Assembly: GCF_002102155.1 (NCBI RefSeq)
Contig: NZ_LQOU01000010.1
Coordinates: 248,001-312,000 of the forward strand
Direction of reading: 5' to 3'
Length of the DNA: 64,000 bases
DNA from: Mycobacterium europaeum
GTDB taxonomy: Bacteria > Actinomycetota > Actinomycetes > Mycobacteriales > Mycobacteriaceae
Under the pieces are notes generated by a model, which saw nothing but the letters and a program-made list of their open reading frames with translations, made no database searches and was not told the DNA's origin. The position numbers and the translations under genes were made by a program. Position 1 is the first letter of the stretch. The number at the start of each line of letters is the position of its first letter. Positions 18,671 through 27,396 of the stretch are shown here, one piece after another.

Positions 18671-19777
18671 ATGACACAGAACACGATTCACCTCACCCCC
18701 GAACAGGCCGACGCATTCGGCCGCGAGCTGGACGCCATCAGGGAACGCGTGATGGCCGACCTGGGCGCGGAGGATGCCGACTACATCCGCCGCGTCATCA
18801 AAACCCAGCGCGCGCTGGAGGTCGGCGGCCGGGCGCTGCTGTACCTGCCGCCCGCCTGGCTGCTGGGAACCACGATGCTCGGGTTGTCGAAAATCCTTGA
18901 CAACATGGAGATCGGCCACAACATCATGCACGGTCAGTACGACTGGATGCGCGACCCGAACATCTCCGGCCGCTCCTTCGAGTGGGACACCGCATGCCCG
19001 GCCGATCAGTGGCGCCACTCGCACAACTACATGCACCACACCCACACCAACATCGTGGGCATGGACCGCGACATCGGCTACGGCATCCTGCGGATGAGCG
19101 AGGACCAGCGCTGGACGCTCTACTTCCTCGGCAACCCGGTCTACGCCTTCCTGCTGATGGTGCTGTTCCAGTACGGCGTCGCGCTGCACGAGCTGGAAAC
19201 CGAGCGCATCCGCTCCGGCGAGATCGAGCTCGCCGACAAACGCGAGGTGCTGCGCGAGATCTGGCGCAAGACGCGCCGGCAGACGCTCAAGGACTACGTC
19301 GCCTTCCCGCTGCTGGCCGGGCCGTTCGCGCCGTTCGTCTTCACCGGCAACCTCACCGCCAACCTGATGCGCAACGTGTGGTCGTACATGATCATCTTCT
19401 GCGGCCACTTCCCCGACGGTACCCAGGAATTCACCGTCGAGGAGACCAGGGACGAGTCGCGCGGCATGTGGTATTTCCGCCAGGTTCTCGGTTCGGCGAA
19501 CCTCACCGGCGGCAAGCTCTTCCACCTGCTCTCCGGCAACCTGTCGCACCAGATCGAGCACCACCTGTTCCCGGACATGCCGGCCCGTCGCTACGCCGAG
19601 ATCGCGCCGGAGGTCCAAGAGATCTGCCAGCGCTACGGCATCCCCTACAACCGCGGCCCCCTGCTGCGCCAGTTCGGCACCGTCGTCCGCAAGATCGTCC
19701 GGCTCACCTTCCCGGACTCGGTCCTGCGCAGGGTGACGAACGACCGGGCGCCCGGTCCGGTGCCCGCCGCCGCCTGA
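18671..19777 (+). CDS. Membrane fatty-acid (acyl-CoA) desaturase
   Basis: 368 aa. The three histidine boxes of membrane desaturases are present: HNIMHGQ near residue 84, HSHNYMHHTHTN near 117 and HQIEHHLFPDMPARRY near 297. Two hydrophobic hairpins (LLYLPPAWLLGTTMLGL and VYAFLLMVLFQYGVAL, plus FPLLAGPFAPFVF) hold it in the membrane. The family inserts a double bond into acyl chains with oxygen and electrons from the neighbouring reductase. It follows a GAAGGAAAG ribosome site by five bases. It resembles the DesA3 group but is shorter and lies elsewhere than in M. tuberculosis. Confidence 0.93.
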   Translation: MTQNTIHLTPEQADAFGRELDAIRERVMADLGAEDADYIRRVIKTQRALEVGGRALLYLPPAWLLGTTMLGLSKILDNMEIGHNIMHGQYDWMRDPNISGRSFEWDTACPADQWRHSHNYMHHTHTNIVGMDRDIGYGILRMSEDQRWTLYFLGNPVYAFLLMVLFQYGVALHELETERIRSGEIELADKREVLREIWRKTRRQTLKDYVAFPLLAGPFAPFVFTGNLTANLMRNVWSYMIIFCGHFPDGTQEFTVEETRDESRGMWYFRQVLGSANLTGGKLFHLLSGNLSHQIEHHLFPDMPARRYAEIAPEVQEICQRYGIPYNRGPLLRQFGTVVRKIVRLTFPDSVLRRVTNDRAPGPVPAAA

Positions 19778-19822
19778 CGGCGGCCCACGTCCCCCGCGCC
19801 CGGGTCTTGCGCGCGGGGGACA

Positions 19823-20347
19823 ATGGGCGTCGTGGAATGGACCGGCGCGCGCTACGCAGACAAACCGACGGTGGAGGCATCGACGTGGATCGACGCGGAA
19901 CCCGCCCGGGTGTGGAGCCTGGTTTCCGACATCAAACTGATGCCGACGCTGAGCAATGAGCTGCAAGCCGTGGAGTGGGCCGAGGGCGCCGACGCCCCGT
20001 GCGTGGGCGCCCGGTTCATCGGACACAACCGACACGACGCGTTCGGGCAATGGAGCGCCACCTCGCAGATCGTCGCGTGCGACGAGCCCCGCGAATTCGC
20101 CTGGGCCGTGGGCGATCCCGCCAATCCCGCGGCGATGTGGCGGTTCCGCCTGACACCCCGCGACGGCGGCACGGCGCTGAGCTACTGGATGCAGATGGGG
20201 CCGGGGCGCTCGGGGCTGTCGGTGGCCATCGAGTCGATGCCCGACAAGGAACAGAAGATCGTCTTCGTGCGGATGCGCGAGTTCGAGGGCGCGATGGGCA
20301 AGACCCTCGCGGCGATCAAGAGGCTGGCCGAGCACGGGGTGCGCTGA
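19823..20347 (+). CDS. SRPBCC (START/Bet v1) superfamily protein
   Basis: 174 aa. The fold is indicated by VEASTWIDAEPARVWSLVSDIKLMPTLSNELQAVEW at the N-terminus, a run of beta strands, and a long C-terminal helix (MREFEGAMGKTLAAIKRLAE). Such proteins bind hydrophobic ligands such as polyketides or steroids. Its TGA overlaps the ATG of the F420-type enzyme that follows (TGATG), so they are translationally coupled and may act on the same ligand. Confidence 0.83.
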   Translation: MGVVEWTGARYADKPTVEASTWIDAEPARVWSLVSDIKLMPTLSNELQAVEWAEGADAPCVGARFIGHNRHDAFGQWSATSQIVACDEPREFAWAVGDPANPAAMWRFRLTPRDGGTALSYWMQMGPGRSGLSVAIESMPDKEQKIVFVRMREFEGAMGKTLAAIKRLAEHGVR

Positions 20348-21387
20348 TGCGCACCGCCACGACGGTCGAATTCTCCAGCGCCGGTCGTGACACCGCGACG
20401 TTCGTCGTCGAGGCGGAGAAGCTGGGCCTCGACGTGTGCTGGGTCGCCGAGGCCTGGGGCTCCGACGCGCCGTCGGCGCTGGGCTACCTCGCGGCGCGCA
20501 CCGAGCGGATCCTGCTCGGCTCGGGCGTGCTGCAGGTCGGCGTCCGCTCGCCCGTCATGGTCGCCCAGACGGCGATCACCCTGTCCAACCTGTCGGGCGG
20601 GCGGTTCCTGCTCGGCCTGGGCGCGTCCGGCCCCCAGGTGATCGAGGGGCTGCACGGCGTATCGTTCGGCCGGCCCCTGGGCCGCATCGCCGAAACCGTC
20701 GACATCGTGCGGCAGGTGTGCACCGGGGGGAAAGTCTCCTACTCCGGCAGGCATTTTCACATCCCGCTGCCCGGGGGTGAGGGCGTGCCGATGCGATTGT
20801 CGACCCGGCCCGAGCATCCCATCCCCGTCTACCTGGCCGCGCTGTCCCCGGCGATGCTGCGGTTGACCGGGCGGGTCGCCGACGGCTGGCTGGGTACCAG
20901 CTTCGTCCCGGAGGGCGCGGGCGACGCCTACTTCTCGCACCTGGACGACGGCCTGGCCGCCGCCGGCCGCAGGCGCGCCGACATCGACGTCTGCCAGGGG
21001 GCCGAGGTCGCCTTCGCCGCCGACGAGGAGGAACTGCGTGGCATGGTCGCCGGCCGCAGGAAAGAGCTCGCCTTCAGCCTTGGCGGGATGGGGTCCGCGA
21101 GCACCAACTTTTACAACCGGGCCTACAGCCGGCAGGGCTGGGCCGACGTCGCCGCCGAGGTCCGCGAGCGCTGGCAGCGCGGTGACCGCGACGGCGCGGC
21201 CGCGTTGGTCACCGACGACATGGTGCTGGCCACCACCCTGATCGGCACCGAGGAACTGGTGCGCGCCCGGCTTGCGGTGTGGCGGGACGCGGGCGTGAAC
21301 ACCGTGCGGATGTATCCGGCCGGCGACACGCTGGAGGCGAAGCTGCGCACGCTCGGCCGGGCCATCGAGTTGGTCCGCGAAACCTGA
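20347..21387 (+). CDS. LLM class F420-dependent oxidoreductase
   Basis: 346 aa TIM-barrel enzyme of the luciferase-like family. Signatures are LGLDVCWVAEAWGSDAPSALGYLAARTERILLGSGVLQV (residues about 26-65), RTPVMVAQT-like strand, GGRFLLGLGASGPQVIEGLHG (about 85-105) and LAALSPAMLRLTGRVADGWLG (about 162-180). These enzymes pass hydride between F420 and a substrate that is usually unknown. Start codon overlaps the preceding SRPBCC stop by one base. Confidence 0.9.
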   Translation: MRTATTVEFSSAGRDTATFVVEAEKLGLDVCWVAEAWGSDAPSALGYLAARTERILLGSGVLQVGVRSPVMVAQTAITLSNLSGGRFLLGLGASGPQVIEGLHGVSFGRPLGRIAETVDIVRQVCTGGKVSYSGRHFHIPLPGGEGVPMRLSTRPEHPIPVYLAALSPAMLRLTGRVADGWLGTSFVPEGAGDAYFSHLDDGLAAAGRRRADIDVCQGAEVAFAADEEELRGMVAGRRKELAFSLGGMGSASTNFYNRAYSRQGWADVAAEVRERWQRGDRDGAAALVTDDMVLATTLIGTEELVRARLAVWRDAGVNTVRMYPAGDTLEAKLRTLGRAIELVRET

Positions 21388-21391
21388 CTCT

Positions 21392-21451
21392 CGAGCGTGG
21401 GGGGGCGATGGACGAATTCGGGGCGATTCGCCTACCCGGGGCCCACGCTCG
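21392..21451. terminator. Long hairpin between convergent LLM and DUF1214 genes
   Basis: Perfect ten-base inverted repeat CGAGCGTGGG (21392-21401) and CCCACGCTCG (21442-21451), spanning nearly the whole gap between two convergent stops; an inner GGCGA/TCGCC pairing could extend it. Likely bidirectional terminator. Confidence 0.6.
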
Positions 21452-21456
21452 CCGGG

Positions 21457-22578
21457 TCAGGTGGTGGCGGTCGGCGCCAGCGAAGCCTTCACCAGCTTCA
21501 CCTCCGGCCGCGCCGGCACCCCGTCGGCCAAAAACCACCGGAAGGCGAGGTTCCCGCGCGGATAACCCAGCGTGGTCAGCGAATTCGGATGGCCGGTCAT
21601 CGCGCGGGACAACACGATCGTCACCGAGCCGTCGGCGTTGAGCGCGGCGCTGTGCCCGTTGATCGAGCAGCGGACGTCGGGGCCCTCGGCGGCGCCGAAC
21701 GTGGCCATGAACTGGTTCCACACCACCAGGTTCCAGAACCGGCAGGCGGGCGGGCGGTGCGTGATCACCAGCGCTTCGTCGTCGTCGAGCACGAAGCTGC
21801 CGTACGCGTAGCAGGCGTCGCGCGCCGACCAGCCGAAGTTCGCGTCGGGGACCTGATAGGGGTCGGCGAATTCGTTTGCCGCGTGCGCCGTTTCGTGCCC
21901 GAGGGAGTGATCGTCGTCGACCCGGGTGCCGACCGCGAGCGGCACGATCGCGAACATGGTGCGCAACCAGGTCGCGACGGCGCGCAGGCGTGCCGCTGTC
22001 TCGGCGTCGCCGTGCCGGATGGGGTCCGGCGCGTCGAGCGCCTCGATCCGCCAGGTGACGGGGCGCCCGGTCAGCGGGTCGGCCTGGTAGTCGCGGGTCA
22101 TCAGCACGGCGGCGTCGGGCGTGGGGCCGAATTCGAAGGCGAAGTTGCCGTCGGCATCAATATCGAGGACGTCCAGATCGCTGTCCCGGACGATCGCGAC
22201 CACCCGGTCGGACCACGCGCCCGGTGACGGCTCGTTGTAGGCGGTGACCGAGAAATACACGCTGTCACCCTTGTTGCCGCTGATGCGGTAGCGGCGCTCC
22301 GGGTCGACCGGGCAGACGAAGTAGTAGGCGTCGGTGTTGTCACCGCCCCAGCGCCGGTCGCGGCGGAACGGCGTGTTCACCGCGACGAACTGGGGCCGGC
22401 CGGGTTCGGTGAACAGGTAGGCGTCGAAGGCCACGCCGAGCGTGCTGGCCAGCATGCGGTAGCCGTCGGCGACGTGCCGGTCGTCGGTGACCGCCCGGTC
22501 GCCCTCCGTGAAGGACCGGTCCAGGGCGCCGAGGGTCCCCAGCAGGTCCTGCCACGCGGCGGTCGTTTCGTGCGTCAT
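21457..22578 (-). CDS. DUF1214 domain protein
   Basis: 373 aa, soluble. The C-terminal DUF1214 part includes CRFWNLVVWNQFMAT (about residue 280), SINGHSAALNADGSVTIVLS and TLGYPRGNLAFRWFLADG. The N-terminal half has RYRISGNKGDSVYFSVTAYNE, also typical of the family. Function is unknown, though members are often near lipid or steroid metabolism genes. The ATG overlaps the TetR stop by four bases, so it is the second gene of a TetR-DUF1214 operon and presumably under that regulator. Confidence 0.87.
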   Translation of the reverse strand: MTHETTAAWQDLLGTLGALDRSFTEGDRAVTDDRHVADGYRMLASTLGVAFDAYLFTEPGRPQFVAVNTPFRRDRRWGGDNTDAYYFVCPVDPERRYRISGNKGDSVYFSVTAYNEPSPGAWSDRVVAIVRDSDLDVLDIDADGNFAFEFGPTPDAAVLMTRDYQADPLTGRPVTWRIEALDAPDPIRHGDAETAARLRAVATWLRTMFAIVPLAVGTRVDDDHSLGHETAHAANEFADPYQVPDANFGWSARDACYAYGSFVLDDDEALVITHRPPACRFWNLVVWNQFMATFGAAEGPDVRCSINGHSAALNADGSVTIVLSRAMTGHPNSLTTLGYPRGNLAFRWFLADGVPARPEVKLVKASLAPTATT

Positions 22579-23162
22579 GCGCGGATTCCCTTCAGGAGCA
22601 ACGTGGTGGTGCGGTCGATCCAGGCCTGCCCGGTCTCGGAGTCGAGCTCGGTGACGCGGGTGAGCAAGCCCATCAGCGTGATGCCGGCGATGGCCTCGGT
22701 CAGTTCTGTGGCGGTCACGTCGGGCCGGACCTCGCCGCGGTCCGCGGCCCGCGCCAGCAACTCGGCGAGGCCGCCGCCGATGACGCCGGCGAACCGCTCC
22801 AGCAGCGCCGCATGCAGGGACGGGTCGGCGGCCATCTCGGCCACCAGGCCCGGCAAGGCCGCCCGGGCGGCCGGTGTAGTCAGGAAAACCATTGAGCGAC
22901 GGACCATCTCGCGCAGATCCTCGGGCAGGGACCCGGTGTCGGGCAGCTCGGTCGCGGCACCGATGGGGAACACCGCCTCGTGGACGAGGTGTGCCTTGCT
23001 CGGCCAGCGCCGGTAGATCGCGGGCTTGCTGGTGCCGGCGCGGTCGGCGATCGCGGAGACCAACAGCCCGGCATAGCCGGTCTCGGCGAGCAGTTCGACG
23101 GTGGCACTCAGCACCGCTCCGTCGATGCGCGGGTCACGGGGTCGGCCAAAATCCACTACCAT
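22575..23162 (-). CDS. TetR family transcriptional regulator
   Basis: 195 aa. Helix-turn-helix at residues about 12-55: DGAVLSATVELLAETGYAGLLVSAIADRAGTSKPAIYRRWPSKAHLVHEAV. The C-terminal domain matches the TetR_C groups with AALPGLVAEMAADPSL. The ATG at 23160-23162 gives a start MVVDFGRPRDPRID, usual for this subgroup. It is coupled to the DUF1214 gene downstream and diverges, 28 bp away, from the sulfotransferase gene, which it may also control. Confidence 0.88.
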   Translation of the reverse strand: MVVDFGRPRDPRIDGAVLSATVELLAETGYAGLLVSAIADRAGTSKPAIYRRWPSKAHLVHEAVFPIGAATELPDTGSLPEDLREMVRRSMVFLTTPAARAALPGLVAEMAADPSLHAALLERFAGVIGGGLAELLARAADRGEVRPDVTATELTEAIAGITLMGLLTRVTELDSETGQAWIDRTTTLLLKGIRA

Positions 23163-23179
23163 TACGAAACCGAAAGTAA
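23162..23179. promoter_or_regulatory. Possible TetR operator between divergent genes
   Basis: Short inverted repeat TTAC, ten bases, GTAA in the 28-bp gap between TetR and the sulfotransferase. Only four bases per arm match, so support is weak and rests on position. Confidence 0.3.
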
Positions 23180-23190
23180 CATAAGTCGCC

Positions 23191-24426
23191 GTGACCGACG
23201 CCGTTCTCCTCGACGACCTCGCCCGGCCCCGATTCGGCGCCGAGGCCCAGCAGATCCTCGACATGATGGCCTCGCTGGCGCCCGACTGCCCGCTCGACGC
23301 CGACGCGCTACACGCCCGGGCCACCGCCGACACCGGCCTCGACGACTTCGGCCCGTCGGACTACCGCGAGCGGCTCGACGTCTACCTCGCCGCGCTGCGC
23401 GACATCGACGGGCTGCACGGGGCCGGGGTGGTGAACTTCTACGGCCAGCTGCTGCAGTTGCTCAAGAACCGGCTCCTGCTGACCGACCTGTTGCGGCGGC
23501 ACCCCGAGATCGACGACATCGAGCTGCAACCGCCGGTGGTGATCGCCGGCTTGCCCCGCACCGGCACCACCCACCTGCACAACCTGCTGGCGGCGCCGCC
23601 CACCTTCCGCACCATGCCGTATTGGGAAAGCGCCGAACCGTTCCCCGTGCCGGCCGAGGCCGGTGTCGAGCCCGACCCGCGGCGGGCGCGCATGGACGTC
23701 GCGGTCGGGGTGATCAACACGGTGATGCCCCACTTCCCGCTGATGCACGAGATGACCACCGACCACGTGCACGAAGAGATCCAGCTGCTCGCCAACGACT
23801 TCTCGACCATGCTGTTCGAGACGCTGGCCGAGGTGCCGGGCTGGCGCGAGTACTACCGGACGCACGACCAGACGCCGCACTATCAGTACCTCGCCCGGCA
23901 ACTCAAGGCCATGCAGTTCCTGCGGGGCGGGCGGCGCTGGCTGCTCAAGTCGCCCCAACACCTCGAGCAGGTGCCGGTGCTGGATCGCGTCTTCCCCGGC
24001 AGCATCGTCGTGTTCACCCACCGCGACCCGGTGCCGGTGGCGCTGTCGATGATCGCAATGATCACCTACTCCGCCCGCATGCACCGGACGCCCGTGCCGG
24101 TGGAGGACATTGCGGCCTCGTGGATCGACCGCCTGGACGACATGCTGTCCGCCCTCGTCCGCGACCGCGACACCATCGGGCCGGAACGCGCGATCGACAT
24201 CCGCTTCGACGACTTCATGGCCGACGAGCTCGGGGTGGCCCAGCGGGTGTACGCCCTGGCCGACGAGCCGTTCACCGATGAGGTTCGAACGGCGATCGAC
24301 GACTACCTGACCGGCCACCGCCGCGGCCGGCTGGGCAACGTCGTGACGTCCTGCGAGATGTTCGGGTTGGACGAGGCCGATCTGCGCCGCCGCTTCGCGC
24401 CCTACGTCGAACGGTTTCTGGCCTAA
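23191..24426 (+). CDS. Sulfotransferase family protein
   Basis: 411 aa, of the actinobacterial PAPS-dependent sulfotransferase type. The 5'-phosphosulfate loop is VVIAGLPRTGTTHLHNLLA near residue 118. The 3'-phosphate site fits RRWLLKSPQHLEQVPVLDRVFPGSIVVFTHRDP near 250-282. Typical of these proteins are WESAEPFP and HEEIQLLANDF. They sulfate lipids or sterols or, in some cases, lack shown activity. The start is a GTG at 23191. No signal peptide. Confidence 0.9.
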   Translation: MTDAVLLDDLARPRFGAEAQQILDMMASLAPDCPLDADALHARATADTGLDDFGPSDYRERLDVYLAALRDIDGLHGAGVVNFYGQLLQLLKNRLLLTDLLRRHPEIDDIELQPPVVIAGLPRTGTTHLHNLLAAPPTFRTMPYWESAEPFPVPAEAGVEPDPRRARMDVAVGVINTVMPHFPLMHEMTTDHVHEEIQLLANDFSTMLFETLAEVPGWREYYRTHDQTPHYQYLARQLKAMQFLRGGRRWLLKSPQHLEQVPVLDRVFPGSIVVFTHRDPVPVALSMIAMITYSARMHRTPVPVEDIAASWIDRLDDMLSALVRDRDTIGPERAIDIRFDDFMADELGVAQRVYALADEPFTDEVRTAIDDYLTGHRRGRLGNVVTSCEMFGLDEADLRRRFAPYVERFLA

Positions 24427-24455
24427 CCCACGCCGGGCCGCTACCTTCTCAAAGC

Positions 24456-25346
24456 ATGGTGACCATGCCCGAGCTGGACGGCGTCGAACACAGGTACGTG
24501 GATGTGGGAAGCGGTGTGACGATCCACGTCGCGGACGCGGGTCCGGCCGACGGGCCGGCGGTGATGCTGGTGCACGGCTTCCCCCAGAACTGGTGGGAAT
24601 GGCACAACCTGATCGGCCCGCTGGCCGCCGACGGCTACCGCGTGCTGTGCCCCGACCTGCGCGGCGCGGGCTGGAGCTCGGCGCCGCGCTCGAGCTACAC
24701 CAAGGCCGAGATGGCCGACGATCTGGCGGCCGTCCTGGATCGGTTGAACGTGCAGACGGTCAAGCTCGTCGCCCACGACTGGGGCGGGCCGGTCGCGTTC
24801 ATCATGATGCTGCGCCACCCGGAAAAGGTGAGCGGGTTTTTCGGGGTGAACACCGTGGCGCCCTGGGTGAAGCGGGGCCTGTCGACGGTCCGCAACGTCT
24901 GGCGGTTCTGGTACCAGATCCCGATCTCCCTGCCGGTCATCGGCCCCCGGGTGATCAGCGCACCCAACTCGCGGTTCGTCCGCCTGTTGGGGTCATGGGT
25001 GGGCGGCGGCTTCACGCTGCCCGACGACGACGTCGCCATGTACCTCGAGTGCATGCGTCAGCCCGGCCATGCCGAAGCCGGTTCCCGGTGGTATCGCAGC
25101 TTCCAGACCGGGGAGATGCTGCGCTGGATGCGCGGCGAGTACGACGACGCCCGCGTCGAGGTACCCGTCCGCTGGCTGACCGGCACCGAAGACCCGGTCA
25201 TCACGCCCGACCTGACCGACGGCTATGCCGACCACATCAGCGATTTCAAGGTGGAGCTGGTCGACGGCGTCGGCCACTGGATCGTCGACCAGCGCCCCGA
25301 GCTGGTGCTGGATCGCGCTCGGGCCTTCCTGCGCGACGAAACATAA
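24456..25346 (+). CDS. ephF: Epoxide hydrolase EphF (Rv0134 type), alpha/beta fold
   Basis: 296 aa. The oxyanion motif HGFPQNWWEW is near residue 35. The nucleophile elbow VAHDWGGPVAFIM has Asp near residue 108, the epoxide-hydrolase form rather than Ser. LTGTEDPVITP and DGVGHWIVDQRPE supply the charge-relay Asp and His. A cap domain lies between about 140 and 215. It hydrolyses epoxides to diols, possibly in lipid turnover or detoxification. Position after the GNAT/fgd2 block agrees with Rv0134. Confidence 0.93.
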   Translation: MVTMPELDGVEHRYVDVGSGVTIHVADAGPADGPAVMLVHGFPQNWWEWHNLIGPLAADGYRVLCPDLRGAGWSSAPRSSYTKAEMADDLAAVLDRLNVQTVKLVAHDWGGPVAFIMMLRHPEKVSGFFGVNTVAPWVKRGLSTVRNVWRFWYQIPISLPVIGPRVISAPNSRFVRLLGSWVGGGFTLPDDDVAMYLECMRQPGHAEAGSRWYRSFQTGEMLRWMRGEYDDARVEVPVRWLTGTEDPVITPDLTDGYADHISDFKVELVDGVGHWIVDQRPELVLDRARAFLRDET

Positions 25347-25409
25347 ACCGCTGCACGCTTTTTCGGCGCGTCGTCGCAACTGGTTATGTGTCGTGGAGCG
25401 TGGGCGACC

Positions 25410-26453
25410 TCAGGGCCGCACCAGGATGCGAATGGGGTCGCCTTCCTGCCGCTCGAGCATCTCGATGCCGTGGGCCACGTCTTCCAGGGCGACGATCTGG
25501 CTGATCGACCGTGAAAGGTCAAGGCGCCCGGCCGAAACCAGCTTCGCCAGGGTTTCGATGTCGACGTTCTGATAGCCCAGGTGGCCCAGCACCTGCTTGC
25601 GGGTCAGGCCGAACAAGGAAGTGGGCCCCACGGTCGGCGCCTCGGCGCTCATCCCGACGCCCACCAGCCGGCCGCCCGGGGTGAGGCAATCGAGCCCCTG
25701 CTCGAACGTCGCCTTGAGGCCGACGGCGTCGAAGGCCACATCCAGCAGGCGCCCGCCGGTGATCTCCGCGATCTTGTCCCGCAGCCCGTCGTCGCGGGAG
25801 TCGAACGCGTAGTCCGCCCCGACGGCCAGCGCCCGCTCCAGGACGGCGGGGTTGATGTCGACGGCGACGATCGGGACGGCGCCCACCAACCGCGCGAGCT
25901 GGACGATGTGTGTGCCGAGGCCGCCGACGCCCCAGACGCCGACCGACTCGCCGACCACCACCTTCCCCGTGCGGACGACGGCGCCGAATGGCGTGGACAC
26001 CGCGTCGGCGAGGATCGCGGCCTGCTCGAGCGGCACGTTGTCGGGCACCCGCGTCAGGCCCGCGGCCTGCGCCACGGTGTAGTCGGCCCAGGCACCGTCG
26101 TAGGCGAACGCCATCAGCTGGATCCGCAGGCAGTTCAAGACGTCACCGCGCCGGCAGTTCGGGCAGGTCTGGCACGGCCGGCCGGCGGCGACCACGACGC
26201 GGTCGCCCTCGGCCCAGCCGGTCACCTCCGGGCCCAGTTTGGCGATGGTGCCCGACGCTTCGTGGCCCTGGGTCACCACCGGCCGCTGAGCCGGGAAGGT
26301 GCCGTTGATCAGGCTCAGGTCGGAGTGGCAGATGCCGCAGAAGGCGACCTTGACCAGGACCTCACCCGGGCCGGGCTCCGGTATTGGAACATCTTCGAGC
26401 GCAACCCGTTTGGTGTCGGCGTAGAAGCGCTCGGCGCGCATGGTCGTCGCCAT
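25410..26453 (-). CDS. Zinc-dependent alcohol dehydrogenase (MDR superfamily)
   Basis: 347 aa. Catalytic zinc ligands are in FCGICHSD (Cys near 39) and GHEASG (His near 64); structural zinc cysteines are in CQTCPNCRRGDVLNC (near 94-108). The NAD(P) site is VGVWGVGGLGTHIVQLARLVGA near 170, with an acidic AVDIN end that favours NAD. It oxidises alcohols or reduces aldehydes; substrate unknown. The stop of the small molybdopterin-binding gene is 3 bp from its start on the same strand. Confidence 0.92.
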   Translation of the reverse strand: MATTMRAERFYADTKRVALEDVPIPEPGPGEVLVKVAFCGICHSDLSLINGTFPAQRPVVTQGHEASGTIAKLGPEVTGWAEGDRVVVAAGRPCQTCPNCRRGDVLNCLRIQLMAFAYDGAWADYTVAQAAGLTRVPDNVPLEQAAILADAVSTPFGAVVRTGKVVVGESVGVWGVGGLGTHIVQLARLVGAVPIVAVDINPAVLERALAVGADYAFDSRDDGLRDKIAEITGGRLLDVAFDAVGLKATFEQGLDCLTPGGRLVGVGMSAEAPTVGPTSLFGLTRKQVLGHLGYQNVDIETLAKLVSAGRLDLSRSISQIVALEDVAHGIEMLERQEGDPIRILVRP

Positions 26454-26456
26454 GGG

Positions 26457-26669
26457 CTAGTCGACGCCGATGGTGACTTCCGTGGACTTGATGAACACGG
26501 TCGCCGGTTGGCCGACCTTGAGTCCGAGATCGGTTGCGGCGTCCTTGGTCACCGACGACGTGACGACCTGATCGCCGCCGTCGAGCTTGACCTTCACGAT
26601 CGCCATCACGGTACCGAGGTCGACCTCGGTGATGGTCCCTTTGAGCTGGTTTCGGGTCGACAGCCGCAT
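26457..26669 (-). CDS. Mop-type molybdenum-pterin binding protein (single TOBE domain)
   Basis: 70 aa, one TOBE/Mop domain: STRNQLKGTITEVDLGTVMAIVKVKLDGGDQVVTSSVTKDAATDLGLKVGQPATVFIKSTEVTIGVD fits from end to end with the Arg-Asn-Gln and Ser-Val-Thr residues that bind molybdate in hexamers. It would store or buffer molybdate or tungstate. GGAGG lies six bases before the ATG. Only 3 bp separate it from the alcohol dehydrogenase, though no molybdate transporter or cofactor gene is nearby. Confidence 0.87.
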   Translation of the reverse strand: MRLSTRNQLKGTITEVDLGTVMAIVKVKLDGGDQVVTSSVTKDAATDLGLKVGQPATVFIKSTEVTIGVD

Positions 26670-26707
26670 CGTGAGTCCTCCGTTTGGTTGAGGGGTCTGC
26701 AATGAGA

Positions 26708-27319
26708 CTAGTGTCGCGGGCCGAGCAGGGCTATGGAGGCGTCGACGGCCGGCTCGACGATTCCCCGCACCGGTTTTCCGTCTTCGACGGCGAGGGCGGT
26801 GAGTTCGCGCAAACCGCCGAGCAGGATGACCGACAAGGGGGCGGTCAGCGGCGGCAGCGCGGCCCGCTGGAAGCCCGGGCTGGCGCTGAGGTCGATCAGC
26901 AGGCTGGACAGCAACTGCAGCCCGCGCCGCTGCACCGGGCGGGCGGCGGCGCCGAGCGACGGGAGTTCCCGGATCCAGCTCAGCGTGATGGCGGGGCGGG
27001 ACTCGATGTAACCGACGTAGGCCTCGACCGCCTGACGAATCTGCTGATGCCAGTCGGCCTCGGGGTCGACCGCCGCCACGATGCACTCGCCCAGCCTTTC
27101 GATGTCGGAGCCCAGCAGCTCCAGGAAGCACTCCTCCTTGCTCGCGAACTGGTCGTAGAAGGTGCGCTTGGAGGTGCGGGCGTTACGGACGACATCGGCA
27201 ACGGTGCTGGCCCGGTACCCGCGCTCGGCGATCGAGGTGGCCAGGCCGTCGAGCAGCCGGACCCGGAACGGGTCGCCGACAACCGCGTCGTCGACCGCTG
27301 CCGTCGTCGGTGATGTCAC
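26708..27319 (-). CDS. TetR family regulator (Rv0135c type)
   Basis: 203 aa. Helix-turn-helix at about residues 20-60: RVRLLDGLATSIAERGYRASTVADVVRNARTSKRTFYDQFASKEECFLEL. The GTG at 27317-27319 gives a length close to Rv0135c. It is divergent from cyp138, and the gap contains two GGTACC-centred palindromes, so it most likely represses cyp138 and itself, with a hydrophobic ligand as inducer. Confidence 0.9.
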   Translation of the reverse strand: MTSPTTAAVDDAVVGDPFRVRLLDGLATSIAERGYRASTVADVVRNARTSKRTFYDQFASKEECFLELLGSDIERLGECIVAAVDPEADWHQQIRQAVEAYVGYIESRPAITLSWIRELPSLGAAARPVQRRGLQLLSSLLIDLSASPGFQRAALPPLTAPLSVILLGGLRELTALAVEDGKPVRGIVEPAVDASIALLGPRH

Positions 27320-27359
27320 GGCCGGCGCCCCTTTCGATCGGTACGGCACCCTTGTCAGG

Positions 27360-27373
27360 CTGTGGTACCACAG
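27360..27373. promoter_or_regulatory. GGTACC palindrome 1 between TetR and cyp138
   Basis: Perfect 14-base palindrome CTGTGGTACCACAG, 41 bp from the TetR start and 80 bp before cyp138. Likely TetR operator. Confidence 0.65.
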
Positions 27374-27396
27374 AGTACCGTATGTCCGAAAGGTTC

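Noticed and set aside
18635..20335. 566-codon reverse frame opposite the desaturase and SRPBCC genes
   Set aside because: No ribosome site, no family pattern, and the forward genes are complete with clear motifs.
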